64,000 bases of DNA from Vescimonas coprocola (GTDB taxonomy: Bacteria > Bacillota > Clostridia > Oscillospirales > Oscillospiraceae): NCBI RefSeq assembly GCF_018408575.1, contig NZ_AP023418.1, forward strand, positions 958,415-1,022,414, read 5' to 3'. The notes under the pieces are model-generated. The model did no database searches. It was not told the DNA's origin and saw nothing but the letters and a program-made list of their open reading frames with translations. The position numbers and the translations under genes are program-made. Each line of letters opens with the position of its first letter. Within the stretch, counting starts at the first letter, position 1. Shown here in pieces: positions 16,816-25,419 of the stretch.

Positions 16816-18084
16816 TCAATAGTCGGAGTTCAGCCACGGCTTCTGGCCGTAGTGAAGAAGCTGCGCCAGCTGCTGCCAAGGGCCGGTGACGGCGACGGCT
16901 CCCAGCCGCACCATGCTCTCCAATCCGCAGGAGGCCATCAGCAGGGATGCCAGATCCCCCTGCCGGCACGTCACCGTTACCTCGGCGGGTGCTTCCTCCG
17001 GGAGGGCGGACCAGCGGCCGCCGTCGAAGCGCAGCACCGTGCGGCAGTCCCGGTGGGCCAGCTCATCACGGTAGCAGAAGGCCGCTGTCAGCGTCCCCTG
17101 CGGGAGGGTGCGATAGGCGGTGGCGGTCACGAAGGCCGCCGGGTCCAGAATCTTGAACATGGTGCCTATGGCGGAGACGTTGGTTTGCAGGAAGCCGTAG
17201 TCGATGTAGTTGCCGGAGACGTCCTGCGGATCCTCCAGCAGGTGGTGGAAGTCCTCCTCTCCGGTGCGGAGGAGCACCGTCTGGGCCAGATCCTCCTGCA
17301 GCTTCAGCGCTCCCAGCAGCGCCCGGAGGACAGCGCCGTCGTCGTACACCAGTTCCTCCACCGACAGGCGGTTGCGGGTGTAGTTGGTGTCGCTGGCGCT
17401 CTCAAAGCGATAGGCCACATAGCCCTGCAGCGTCCCGTCGTCGGCGCAGTAGCCGATGCGGCGCACCTGAACATCCGTGCGGGCTGCCCGAACCTCCTCC
17501 TCGAACTTCTCCACCATGCCGTGGTTTTGGGCGGCGAAGCGGCTGTGACAGGCCAGCACCCGGTCAAAGTCCTCCGGCTGCAGCAGGCGCAGATGGCGGC
17601 GGGCCTCTCCGTCGGGCTTGGGCAGCACGGCGGTGGGCAGATGGTACTCGTAGAGCTTCCCCGCAAAGCCATAGCCCATGCGGCGGTAAAAGGAGATCTG
17701 GAAGGGCAGCAGCAGCGTCAGCAGAGCGCCGTGGCGACGGGCGTAGTCCTCGAAGTAGCGGATCATCTCCAGCGCCGCCCCCTGCTTTTTATGGAGGGGG
17801 TGCACCTCCAGCGCCATCAGGCCGCAGGCCGTCTGCATCCGGCCGAAGCAGTTCATGGAAAAGAGGATCAGCTTCATGGTGGCAATGAGTACGTCCCCTT
17901 CAAACAGGCCCACCGTCTGCACCTGACGGTCCTCCCGCAGCTCCAGACGGTGCTTCTCCCGGTAGTGCTCCCGGCACGCTTCGTCCAGCGTTTTATAGGC
18001 CGGGTAGGCGTTGAGGTAGATGTCCAGATAGGCCTCCAGATCCTGCTGGGTCAAGGGGCGGATGGTGCGGTTGGTGTGTTCCAT
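16816..18084 (-). CDS. Eis-like GNAT acetyltransferase
   Basis: A 422-residue protein with the Eis layout: an N-terminal GNAT domain (TIRPLTQQDLEAYLDIY; acetyl-CoA region LMALEVHPLHKKQGAALEMI near 90-108), a second GNAT-like domain, and a C-terminal sterol-carrier-like domain from about residue 310. Eis enzymes acetylate amines, including aminoglycosides in mycobacteria; homologues in Firmicutes are mostly of unknown substrate. The ATG at 18084 follows AAAGGAGC. It is downstream of, but separated by a terminator from, the flavodoxin genes. Confidence 0.85.
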   Translation of the reverse strand: MEHTNRTIRPLTQQDLEAYLDIYLNAYPAYKTLDEACREHYREKHRLELREDRQVQTVGLFEGDVLIATMKLILFSMNCFGRMQTACGLMALEVHPLHKKQGAALEMIRYFEDYARRHGALLTLLLPFQISFYRRMGYGFAGKLYEYHLPTAVLPKPDGEARRHLRLLQPEDFDRVLACHSRFAAQNHGMVEKFEEEVRAARTDVQVRRIGYCADDGTLQGYVAYRFESASDTNYTRNRLSVEELVYDDGAVLRALLGALKLQEDLAQTVLLRTGEEDFHHLLEDPQDVSGNYIDYGFLQTNVSAIGTMFKILDPAAFVTATAYRTLPQGTLTAAFCYRDELAHRDCRTVLRFDGGRWSALPEEAPAEVTVTCRQGDLASLLMASCGLESMVRLGAVAVTGPWQQLAQLLHYGQKPWLNSDY

Positions 18085-18157
18085 GGCGGCGGGCTCCTTT
18101 CACATGATCAGATGAAGCTATTGTACCGTGTTTTGCCGGTTCCGTCAACGATGGGTA

Positions 18158-18190
18158 AGAAAAAAGCCCATCTGCTCAGGCGGATAGGCT
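18158..18190 (-). terminator. Terminator of the redox operon
   Basis: Read on the minus strand, AGCCTATC pairs with GATGGGCT (one G-U) and is followed by six T. It lies just past the frameshifted flavodoxin. Confidence 0.75.
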
Positions 18191-18206
18191 TTCAAGGGAA
18201 ACTACT

Positions 18207-18687
18207 TTACAGGGACAGGCTCTTCGTCCACGCAGAGACCTCCTGTGCGGAGGCATGGCTGGACAGGCGCTTGCCCTCGTTCCAGCGGGTATCGGGGGGC
18301 GCAGGAGGATCGCAGGAGCTCCACGGTCTTGCCCATACCGCTGCCGCCGGAGGTAGCGAAGGGAATCACGGTCTTTCCAGAGAAATCGGCGCTCTCCAGA
18401 AAGGTCTGGATGATGCGGGGCGCCTGATACCACCAGATGGGAAAGCCCACGAACACCGTGTCATACCCCGCCAACCGAGGGGTCTCCGCCATGGCCGGGC
18501 GGCTCTTGGGGTCGTTCATCTCCACGCTGCTGCGGCTTTTGGCGTTGTTCCAGTCCAGATCGGCTGCAGTGTAGGCCGTCTGGGGACGAATTTCGAAGAG
18601 ATCGCCGCCGGTGACATCCGCCAGTGTCTTGGCCAGACGGGCCGTTTCGCCGCTGGCAGAAAAATAGGCAACCAGAATTTTGCTCAT
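18207..18687 (-). pseudogene. Flavodoxin with a frameshift in a six-C run
   Basis: The gene starts [20 protein letters not shown], the FMN loop of flavodoxins, and is normal through [20 protein letters not shown] and [13 protein letters not shown]. At a run of six G on the plus strand (18294-18299) the frame is lost: the zero frame ends in an unrelated tail at 18202. Shifting the frame there restores the expected ending [20 protein letters not shown] with a stop at 18207. This is either a real inactivating or phase-variable slip, or a homopolymer sequencing error. The neighbour upstream is a related flavodoxin with an intact end. Confidence 0.75.
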
Positions 18688-18805
18688 GTGTATGCTCCTT
18701 TCAACATTTCTCCGGGATCGCTCCGGGCGGCGGGACATCCCACTCTCCCCCCATTGTATCAGCCGAGGGCGGCGGATGCAAGGCACTTTTCCCGGAAATG
18801 GGTGC

Positions 18806-19456
18806 TTATCGGACAGTGAAGCCCAGCCCCGTCAGCCAGTCCGCCACGTCGCTCCGGGCGGCGCTGCTGCCGAAGCGCTGGCCCTCCTGCCAGTCGCCGG
18901 TGCCGGCCAGCTGAGCCAGCGTCTCCCCGCTCTGGCCGAGGGCGGAGGAGGCGGAGGTACAGAAGGGGATCACCGTCTTCCCTGTGAAGTTATTTGCCTT
19001 CACAAATCCGTTGACAGGCCATGCGCTGCCGCCCCACCAGATGGGATAGCCCACAAACACCGTGCTGTATTGTTCCCAGTGCTCCACGGTGGCGGAGGTG
19101 AGAGCCACATCTTGCAGAGAGACATTCTCATGCTCCCGACAGGCCCGGCTCTCGCTGTTGTTGTAGTCCAGATCCGCCGCCAGATAGGGCTCCTGCGGTG
19201 TCAGCTCAAAGGTATCGGCTCCCAGTGTCTCGGCGATGTATCCCGCCACAGCCTTGGTGCTGCCGGTGGCGGAGAAATACACCACCAGCACCTTGGTCTG
19301 CTCCTCGGTGGGGGTGCTATCCTGTGGGGTATCGGCGTCCTGCACCTCGTTCTGCGAGGCATCGCTGTCGGGCTGCTGCTTCTTTCCGCAGGCGGCCAGC
19401 GCCGGCAGCATCAGCAGAGCCAGCAGCAGGCAGCTCCATTTTTTCAGTTTACGCAT
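18806..19456 (-). CDS. Flavodoxin-domain lipoprotein
   Basis: A 216-residue predicted lipoprotein. The signal peptide ends in the lipobox LAAC (Cys near residue 23), then a Ser/Asp/Gln-rich linker (about 25-50), then a flavodoxin domain starting [19 protein letters not shown] with [19 protein letters not shown] and [13 protein letters not shown]. It should carry FMN on the outer face of the membrane. It follows the aldo/keto reductase by 13 bases and probably shares its operon. Two ATGs lie side by side (19459, 19456); the second is better spaced from AAAGGAG. Confidence 0.85.
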   Translation of the reverse strand: MRKLKKWSCLLLALLMLPALAACGKKQQPDSDASQNEVQDADTPQDSTPTEEQTKVLVVYFSATGSTKAVAGYIAETLGADTFELTPQEPYLAADLDYNNSESRACREHENVSLQDVALTSATVEHWEQYSTVFVGYPIWWGGSAWPVNGFVKANNFTGKTVIPFCTSASSALGQSGETLAQLAGTGDWQEGQRFGSSAARSDVADWLTGLGFTVR

Positions 19457-19469
19457 CATTCTTCTCCTT

Positions 19470-20339
19470 TCACGCCAACGGCTTACCGCTGAACACCGGA
19501 AATCCATTGTAATCGCCGTAATCCGTCAGGTGCTCCATGCTCCGCAGCGTCTCCATGTCCTCCGGGGAGATGGCAAAGTCCACGGCGGCGTTGGAGCGCA
19601 TATGGCCGGGGTCCGCCGTCTTGGGCAGGGCCACCGCTCCCAGCTGCAGGACATAGCGGATGCACAGCTGCGGCACGGAAACGCCGTATTGCTCCGCCAT
19701 GGCGGTGATGGCCGGATTTTTCAGGGCCTCGCCGTGGGCGATGGGGGAATAGGCCTCCACTCGGATGTCCTGCCGGGTGCAGTAGTCCAGCAAGGGCAGG
19801 TCCGTACCGGCGATGTGCAGCAGCAGCTGGTTCACTGCCGGACGCACCCGGCAGCCGGTCAGCAGGTTCTCCAGATCGTCCCGCAGAAAATTGGAGACAC
19901 CGATGACCCGCACCTTTCCCGCTGCCTGAGCATCCTCCAGCGCACGCCAGACGGCCCTGTTCTCCTGAAAATACCGCTTTTCGGCCCGGAACTCCCTCCA
20001 CGGCTGGGGAGAGTGGATGAGCATCTGGTCCAGATACGTCAGGCCCATTTTCTCCAGCGTCTCGTCAATGGAGCGGGCGGCGTCCTCATAGGTCTTGTGC
20101 TCCGCCGCCACCTTACTGGCCACGAACAGCTCCTCCCGCTTCAGGCCGCAGGTGCGGATGCCCTTGCCCACGCCCTGCTCGTTGCCGTAGGCCTGAGCCG
20201 TATCGATGAGCCGGTAACCCAGCTCCACCGCCGTGCGGACGGCCTGCGCCGCCTTGTTGTTGTCAATGAACCATGTGCCAAGCCCCAGCTTGGGGATGGC
20301 TATACCGTTTGCCAGCGTATAGGTCTCCTGCAAAATCAT
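19470..20339 (-). CDS. Aldo/keto reductase
   Basis: A 289-residue NADPH-dependent carbonyl reductase with the (beta/alpha)8 fold. The catalytic tetrad is visible: Asp and Tyr in DTAQAYGNE, Lys in VASKV and His in LIHSPQPW. The cofactor end is VALPKTADPGHMRSNAAVDF. The ATG at 20339 follows GGAGGATG and overlaps the upstream CMD gene by four bases, so the two are co-translated. It belongs to a small operon controlled from the MerR-type promoter at 20783-20813; the substrate is unknown. Confidence 0.92.
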   Translation of the reverse strand: MILQETYTLANGIAIPKLGLGTWFIDNNKAAQAVRTAVELGYRLIDTAQAYGNEQGVGKGIRTCGLKREELFVASKVAAEHKTYEDAARSIDETLEKMGLTYLDQMLIHSPQPWREFRAEKRYFQENRAVWRALEDAQAAGKVRVIGVSNFLRDDLENLLTGCRVRPAVNQLLLHIAGTDLPLLDYCTRQDIRVEAYSPIAHGEALKNPAITAMAEQYGVSVPQLCIRYVLQLGAVALPKTADPGHMRSNAAVDFAISPEDMETLRSMEHLTDYGDYNGFPVFSGKPLA

Positions 20340-20671
20340 TTCGCATCCTCCTCCGTCCAGATCCCCTTGGCCATGCGGAACACCGCCCACGCCTTGGGCC
20401 AGCCGCAATAAAAGGCCGCATGGGTGACGATCTCTGCGACCTCCTCACGGGTGATACCGTTTTTCTTAGCGCTGAGCAGGTGGTAGCGGAAGGATTCATC
20501 CGTCAAGCCCTGCGCCATCAGGGCCACCACCGTCACCAGCGAGCGATCCCGCAGGGATAGCCTGTCCTCTCGACTCCATACCTGACCGAACAGGACATCG
20601 TCATTGATCTCTGCGAATTTCGGGGCGAACTCCCCCAGGGCGTCCCGCCCCGCCGTCTGTTTGACTGCCAT
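20336..20671 (-). CDS. Carboxymuconolactone decarboxylase-family protein
   Basis: A 111-residue member of the CMD/AhpD-like family. Marks are LRDRSLVTVVALMAQG and the helix FRYHLLSAKKNGITREEVAEIVTHAAFYCGWPKA in pieces near 60-95. The AhpD CxxC pair is absent (a single Cys is seen), so it is the CMD/gamma type rather than a peroxidase partner. It is first in the operon with the aldo/keto reductase and flavodoxins. This combination with a divergent MerR regulator is common and suggests an electrophile or aldehyde stress response. Confidence 0.88.
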   Translation of the reverse strand: MAVKQTAGRDALGEFAPKFAEINDDVLFGQVWSREDRLSLRDRSLVTVVALMAQGLTDESFRYHLLSAKKNGITREEVAEIVTHAAFYCGWPKAWAVFRMAKGIWTEEDAK

Positions 20672-20734
20672 ATGGCTCTCCTCCTTACAGTTTGCTGTAT
20701 GCTTCGTCGCTGACCGGCTCCGAGAAACGGAGTC

Positions 20735-20763
20735 TTGACAGTAACGCTCCTACGCTGTATGAT
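20735..20763 (+). promoter_or_regulatory. Promoter of the MerR-family gene
   Basis: TTGACA (20735-20740), a 17-base spacer and TATGAT (20758-20763) read toward the regulator. It lies inside the leader of the divergent operon. Confidence 0.75.
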
Positions 20764-20782
20764 GCTCTTAAAGCTTATCTAT

Positions 20783-20813
20783 ACTCTAAAACTGAAAGTA
20801 CACTTTAAGTCAA
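20783..20813 (-). promoter_or_regulatory. MerR-type promoter with long spacer and internal dyad
   Basis: On the minus strand TTGACT (20813-20808) and TAGAGT (20788-20783) are 19 bases apart. The spacer holds the dyad AAAGT-GT-ACTTT (20795-20806). A 19-base spacer with a dyad between -35 and -10 is the mark of MerR-activated promoters. It would drive the CMD, aldo/keto reductase and flavodoxin genes. Confidence 0.8.
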
Positions 20814-20848
20814 GGGGTTTTGCAAAATTTTTTCGGAGGAATTGGAAA

Positions 20849-21322
20849 ATGGTCTATACCGTGGGTGAAATGGCGAAGCTGCTGGATATCCCGGCATCCA
20901 CGCTGCGCTACTATGACAAGGAGGGGCTGCTGCCCTTTGTGGAGCGCTCCTCCGGCGGAATCCGTCTGTTCCGGGAGTCGGACTTCGAGTGGCTGCAGGT
21001 CATCGGGTGCATGAAAAAGGCCGGGATGTCCATCCGTGACATCCGGCAATACATCCAGCTGGCCATGCAGGGAGACGACACCATCGACACCCGGCTGCAG
21101 ATGTTCCACCACCAGCGGCAGGTTCTGCTGGATCAGATCCGGGAGATGCAGCACACGCTGGAGACGGTGGAATACAAGTGCTGGTTTTACGAGACGGCGC
21201 AGGCCGCCGGCACCACGGACGTCCCCATCCGCATGGCGGAGGAGGAGGTCCCCCAGCGCTTCCGGGCCATCCGGCGGGAGCTTCACGGCGAGGAGCCGGT
21301 GAAGGACGATGCGTCGGCGTGA
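20849..21322 (+). CDS. MerR-family transcriptional regulator
   Basis: A 157-residue regulator. The MerR winged helix is plain: YTVGEMAKLLDIPASTLRYY (residues 3-22), then DKEGLLPFVERSSGGIRLF, followed by a dimerisation coiled coil (about 75-115). The C-terminal part has one Cys (KCWFYETAQAAG) and no metal-binding Cys cluster, so an organic or electrophile signal is likelier than a metal. It is divergent from the operon whose promoter has the 19-base MerR spacer. The ATG at 20849 follows GGAGGA. Confidence 0.92.
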   Translation: MVYTVGEMAKLLDIPASTLRYYDKEGLLPFVERSSGGIRLFRESDFEWLQVIGCMKKAGMSIRDIRQYIQLAMQGDDTIDTRLQMFHHQRQVLLDQIREMQHTLETVEYKCWFYETAQAAGTTDVPIRMAEEEVPQRFRAIRRELHGEEPVKDDASA

Positions 21323-21333
21323 GATTTTCCCTC

Positions 21334-21362
21334 TTGACAAGCTCTTTACGGGATGGTATGAT
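21334..21362 (+). promoter_or_regulatory. brnQ promoter
   Basis: TTGACA (21334-21339), a 17-base spacer and TATGAT (21357-21362). The transcript should begin near 21369, at the foot of the T-box leader. Confidence 0.85.
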
Positions 21363-21368
21363 GTCCGT

Positions 21369-21651
21369 GACAAGTGAACATCAAAAGCGATGACGAAGAC
21401 GGAGCTGGCAGCACGTCGCATAGAGAGCCGGGGACGGTGGAAGCCCGGCGGACAGCGCCAGAACTCTTATCCCTTCCGAGCCGAGTCCCCCAACGCATCT
21501 GTCAGTAGGAGACTCCGTGTAGGCTACGTGAGTGCATAGGGCTTGATGGAGCCTGAAGTGGCAGGACGTTTTTCGTCGTGCAATTTGAGTGGTACCGCGG
21601 GTATTGTATAGCAAGACTCGTCTCAAAGGAATTTGGGACGGGTCTTTTTTT
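21369..21651 (+). ncRNA. T-box leader of brnQ (branched-chain amino acid type)
   Basis: A tRNA-sensing transcription attenuator. The distal part of Stem I is recognisable (AGAGAGCCGGGGACGGTGGA at 21422-21441, then AAGCCCGGC). The T-box proper, GGTACCGCGG, is at 21591-21600 after TTTGAGT. A terminator stem with its T-run covers 21613-21651. Uncharged tRNA pairing with the T-box should prevent termination. The specifier is in GAACTCTTATCCC: ATC (Ile, 21469-21471) fits best by position, CTC (Leu, 21464-21466) is possible. Either suits the branched-chain amino acid carrier downstream. Confidence 0.9.
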
Positions 21652-21684
21652 GCGGAAATTTTGAAAAAAACAAGGAGTATCGAC

Positions 21685-22995
21685 ATGAAACTGAGTAGGA
21701 ACAAAATGCTGCTGGTGAGCTTTATGCTGTTTTCCCTGTTCTTCGGAGCGGGGAATCTGATCTTCCCGCCCTTTCTGGGGCAGAACGCCGGAAGCCACAC
21801 CCTGCCGGCCATGCTGGGCTTTCTGGCCACGGCGGTGGTGCTGCCGGTGCTGGGTGTGGTAGTGGTAGCCCGCTTCGACGGGCTGGACCGGTTGGGGCAA
21901 CAGGTGGGCAAGCGCTTCGCCATCGTCTTTACCCTGCTGATCTATCTCTCCATCGGGCCCGGTCTGGGTATCCCCCGTGCTGCCTCTGTCCCCTTCGAGA
22001 TGGCGGTGGCCCCCTATCTGCCGGAGGGCGCCAATACCACCGTGTGGATGCTGGTGTACTCGCTGGCGTTCTTTCTGGTGGCCCTATGGCTGTGCATGAC
22101 GCCGGGAAAGCTGGTGAACCGCATCGGCCACTTCCTGACCCCCAGTCTGCTGGTGCTGCTGGTGTTCCTGTTCGTTTGCTTTCTGTTCCGGGGAGAGGTG
22201 AACGTGGCCCCGTCCCAGACGGCCTATGACGCCGCCCCCTTCCTGAAGGGCTTTTCCGAGGGCTACCAGACCATGGACACCATCGCCGCCCTGAACTTCG
22301 GATTGGTCATTGCTACCACGCTGGGTTCCTTCGGCATGACGGAAAAGCGCGATCGGATGCGCCACACCGTTCTGGCAGGTATCTTCGCCGGAACCATTCT
22401 GGCGCTGGTGTATGCCATGCTGTCCTACATGGGGATGTGCAGCTCCGGAGTCTATGCCATTCAGGAAAACGGCGCATGGACCCTGCGGTGCATCGTCTAC
22501 CAGCTGTTCGGCGCACCGGGAGCCGTGCTGCTGGCGGCCATCTTCACGCTGGCCTGTCTCACCACCTGCGTGGGGCTTATCAACTCCATCTCCCAGTATT
22601 TCTCCACCCTTTTCGGAAAGCTCTCCTACCGCCAGTGGGTGCTGGTGATGACGGGCTTCTCCTTTTTGGTGTGCAATCTGGGACTGAACGCCATCCTCAG
22701 CATCTCCATCCCCATTCTCAACGCCATCTACCCCGTGGCCATTGTGCTGATCCTGCTGGGGCTGACCCACAGCCTGTGGGTCAAGAATCGTTGGGTCTAC
22801 TCTCTGGTGGTGGCGGGCACCGGAACCGTCAGCGTCATCTATGCGTTGGATGCCGCACAGCTGTCGCTGGGCGCTGTGACGGAGCTTTGCCGGAAGCTGC
22901 CCCTGTACGATATGGGCTTCTGCTGGGTCAATGTGGCGGCGGTGATGCTGGCAGTGAGCCTGCTGCTGGGTCTTGTGCGGCGGGAACGGGCGTAA
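21685..22995 (+). CDS. brnQ: Branched-chain amino acid:cation symporter
   Basis: A 436-residue protein with about twelve membrane segments, the LIV-II carrier that imports leucine, isoleucine and valine with Na+ or H+. The N-terminal signature FSLFFGAGNLIFPPFLGQNA and the conserved GPGLGIPRAASVPFEMAV match BrnQ. AAGGAGTATC precedes the ATG at 21685. It is expressed alone from the T-box leader, so uptake should rise when the matching tRNA is uncharged. Confidence 0.95.
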   Translation: MKLSRNKMLLVSFMLFSLFFGAGNLIFPPFLGQNAGSHTLPAMLGFLATAVVLPVLGVVVVARFDGLDRLGQQVGKRFAIVFTLLIYLSIGPGLGIPRAASVPFEMAVAPYLPEGANTTVWMLVYSLAFFLVALWLCMTPGKLVNRIGHFLTPSLLVLLVFLFVCFLFRGEVNVAPSQTAYDAAPFLKGFSEGYQTMDTIAALNFGLVIATTLGSFGMTEKRDRMRHTVLAGIFAGTILALVYAMLSYMGMCSSGVYAIQENGAWTLRCIVYQLFGAPGAVLLAAIFTLACLTTCVGLINSISQYFSTLFGKLSYRQWVLVMTGFSFLVCNLGLNAILSISIPILNAIYPVAIVLILLGLTHSLWVKNRWVYSLVVAGTGTVSVIYALDAAQLSLGAVTELCRKLPLYDMGFCWVNVAAVMLAVSLLLGLVRRERA

Positions 22996-23071
22996 GGGGC
23001 AGAAAAAGCTTGCCCTTCTCCTCCAAGGCTGGTAGAATGAGACATATTCTCCACCGAAAGGAGTTTTTCTC

Positions 23072-23614
23072 ATGAAACTGATGATCGCCTCCGACCTCCA
23101 CGGCTCCGCCGCCTACACCCGGCGGCTGCTAAAGCTCTATCGGGATACCGGCTGCCAGCGGCTGGTGCTGCTGGGAGACCTGCTGTACCACGGCCCACGA
23201 AACCCGCTGCCGGAGGGCTATGAACCGCCCGCCGTGGCCAAGATGCTCAACGACATGGCGGACGAGCTGCTGTGCGTGCGGGGCAACTGCGACGCCGAGG
23301 TGGACCAGATGGTTCTCCACTTCCCCATTCTCTCCGACTCCGCCCTGCTGGTGCTGGACGGCCTCACCATCCACGCCACCCATGGCCACATCCACGGGCC
23401 GGACACGCCACCGCCCCTGCGGCAGGGAGATATCCTGTTGTGCGGACACTTCCATGTGCCGGTGCGCCGGGACTGCGGCCGTTACACCTATCTGAATCCC
23501 GGCTCCGCAGCCCTGCCCAAGGAGAACAGCCCCCACAGCTGTATGGTGCTGGAGGGCGGACAGTTCACATGGCTGGACGTGGTGACGGGTCAGCCCTTCC
23601 AGCCCCGTGGATGA
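23072..23614 (+). CDS. YfcE-type metallophosphodiesterase
   Basis: A 180-residue calcineurin-like phosphoesterase. The metal-binding motifs are in order: MIASDLHGS (D, H), LLGDLLYHGPR (GD), VRGNCDAEV (GNCD), ATHGH (GH) and CGHFHVP (GHxH). Length and motif spacing match the YfcE/MJ0936 group, which hydrolyses phosphodiesters in vitro; the natural substrate is not known. GAAAGGAG precedes the ATG. It is a single gene with a strong terminator. Confidence 0.92.
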   Translation: MKLMIASDLHGSAAYTRRLLKLYRDTGCQRLVLLGDLLYHGPRNPLPEGYEPPAVAKMLNDMADELLCVRGNCDAEVDQMVLHFPILSDSALLVLDGLTIHATHGHIHGPDTPPPLRQGDILLCGHFHVPVRRDCGRYTYLNPGSAALPKENSPHSCMVLEGGQFTWLDVVTGQPFQPRG

Positions 23615-23636
23615 CGGTGCTGCTTGACGCTGCATA

Positions 23637-23677
23637 AAAAAGAGGACTCTGAGCCGATGGCTCAGAGTCCTCTTTTT
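23637..23677. terminator. Bidirectional terminator
   Basis: A 19-bp perfect stem (23637-23655 with 23659-23677) with A5 and T5 ends, between the convergent phosphoesterase and hydrogenase genes. Confidence 0.88.
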
Positions 23678-23682
23678 ATGTC

Positions 23683-25419
23683 TTACTTCTGGTTGGGCAT
23701 TTTCCAGCCCTCGTGATCCGTATGGAGCAGATGGTGCGAACGGCCGCTGAGAGGCGCACGCAGGTACTCCCGGTACAGGGTCTGAATTTCCGGGTTCTCG
23801 TGGGAGAACCGCACCGGGGACTTCTTATCGATGTTCCACAGGACATTTCCACGGGCCTCGGCCATCTCCGTGCCGTCGTGGATGGGTTGCCCGCCGCCGC
23901 CGGCACAGCCGCCGGGACAGGCCATGACCTCCACGAAATCGTAGTGGACCCTTCCCTCCTCCAGATCGGTCATCAGTTGGCGGGCGTTGGAGAGGCCGCT
24001 GACCACCGCCACGGAGAGGTCGCCCTCCTTCGGAATGGTGAAGGTGGCCTCCTTCCAACCCTTCACGCCACGGATGGCGCTGAAGGCATCAGGGTCGGGA
24101 TTGGAGCCGGTGACCAGATAATAGGCGCTGCGGAGGGCGGCGTCCATCACACCGCCGGAGGCACCGAAGATCACCGCCGCACCGGTACCGGTACCCAGCG
24201 GACTGTCGAAGGGAGTCTCCTCCATGGTGGCGGGGTTGATCTGCTCGCCCCGGAACATCCGCACGATCTCACGGGTGGTCAGCACCACATCCACATCGGG
24301 ATCGTCGCTGACGGTCCGCATGGTAGGCAGGGCCGCCTCGCTCTTTTTGGCGGTGCAGGGCATGATGGACACCACGAAAATGCGCTTGGGGTCCACACCG
24401 ATCTTCTCGGCAAAGTAGCTCTTGGCCAGAGCGCCGAACATCTGCTGGGGACTCTTGGCAGTGGAGAGATTGTCGGTATAATCCGGGAACTGGCCCTTCA
24501 GGAACCGCACCCAGCCGGGACAGCAGGAGGTGAACATGGGCCACGTGTACCGCTCCCGATGGGTAAAGCGGTCCACGAACTCACTGCCCTCCTCCATAAT
24601 GGTGAGGTCGGCAGTAAAGTTGGTATCAAACACGTAGTCAAAGCCCATCTGCTTCAGGGCGGTGACCATGCGCTCCGCCGAGGCGAACTCCGGCGTCAGA
24701 TGGTAGTACTCTGCCCAGGCCACCCGGACGGCGGGGGCCATCTGCACCACGGTGATCTTATTGGGGTCGGCCAGAGCATCGAACACCTTGCCGGTGTCAT
24801 CGTGCTCCTGCAGGCCACCCACGGGACAGTGGACCACGCACTGGCCGCAGAAGGTGCAGTCGGACTCCCCCAGGGTGCGGTACTTCCCCACGCCGATGGT
24901 GGTGTGGGAACCGGTACCCATCAGATCCCAGACGTGCATCCCCTGGACCTTATCGCAGATCTGGACACAGCGCATACAGCGGACGCAGCGGTTCTCGATC
25001 CGCACCACGGGGTTGCTGAAATCCGTGGGGATATTCCGCAGGTCCTTGATGTAGTGCTCCCCCAGCAGGTTATAGTCGTTGGCCAGCTGCTGAAGACGGC
25101 AGTTGCCGCTGCGGGTACACTTGGTGCAGCGGATCTCATGCTGGCTCAGTAGCAGCCGGAGATTCACCCGGCGGGCCTCCCGCACACGGGGAGAGTGGGT
25201 ATGGATCACCATGCCCTCGGCCACCACGTTGTTGCAGGAGGGGATCAGGCGCTCCTGCCCCTCCACCTCCACGATGCACAGGCGGCAGGCACCGATTTCG
25301 TTGATCTCCTTGAGATAGCACATGGTGGGGATCTCGATGCGTGCGGTGCGGGCGGCCTCCAGAATGGTGGTACCCTCCGGCACGGTAACGGTCCGATTGT
25401 CGATGGTCAATGTTACCAT
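23683..25419 (-). CDS. hydA: [FeFe]-hydrogenase catalytic subunit (group A type)
   Basis: A 578-residue hydrogenase that interconverts H2 and protons. In order: a 2Fe-2S domain (CYLKEINEIGACRLC, later PSC), a His-ligated cluster motif (HEIRCTKCTRSGNC, near 97-110), two 4Fe-4S clusters (CVRCMRCVQICDKVQG and CTFCGQCVVHCPVGG), then the H-cluster domain with TSCCPGW (near 300), MPCTAKKSEA (near 352) and ACPGGCAGGGGQP (near 500). All cluster cysteines are present. AGAGGAGG lies upstream of the ATG. It overlaps the stop of the NuoF/GltD-like gene by seven bases, so the two are translated together. Confidence 0.95.
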   Translation of the reverse strand: MVTLTIDNRTVTVPEGTTILEAARTARIEIPTMCYLKEINEIGACRLCIVEVEGQERLIPSCNNVVAEGMVIHTHSPRVREARRVNLRLLLSQHEIRCTKCTRSGNCRLQQLANDYNLLGEHYIKDLRNIPTDFSNPVVRIENRCVRCMRCVQICDKVQGMHVWDLMGTGSHTTIGVGKYRTLGESDCTFCGQCVVHCPVGGLQEHDDTGKVFDALADPNKITVVQMAPAVRVAWAEYYHLTPEFASAERMVTALKQMGFDYVFDTNFTADLTIMEEGSEFVDRFTHRERYTWPMFTSCCPGWVRFLKGQFPDYTDNLSTAKSPQQMFGALAKSYFAEKIGVDPKRIFVVSIMPCTAKKSEAALPTMRTVSDDPDVDVVLTTREIVRMFRGEQINPATMEETPFDSPLGTGTGAAVIFGASGGVMDAALRSAYYLVTGSNPDPDAFSAIRGVKGWKEATFTIPKEGDLSVAVVSGLSNARQLMTDLEEGRVHYDFVEVMACPGGCAGGGGQPIHDGTEMAEARGNVLWNIDKKSPVRFSHENPEIQTLYREYLRAPLSGRSHHLLHTDHEGWKMPNQK

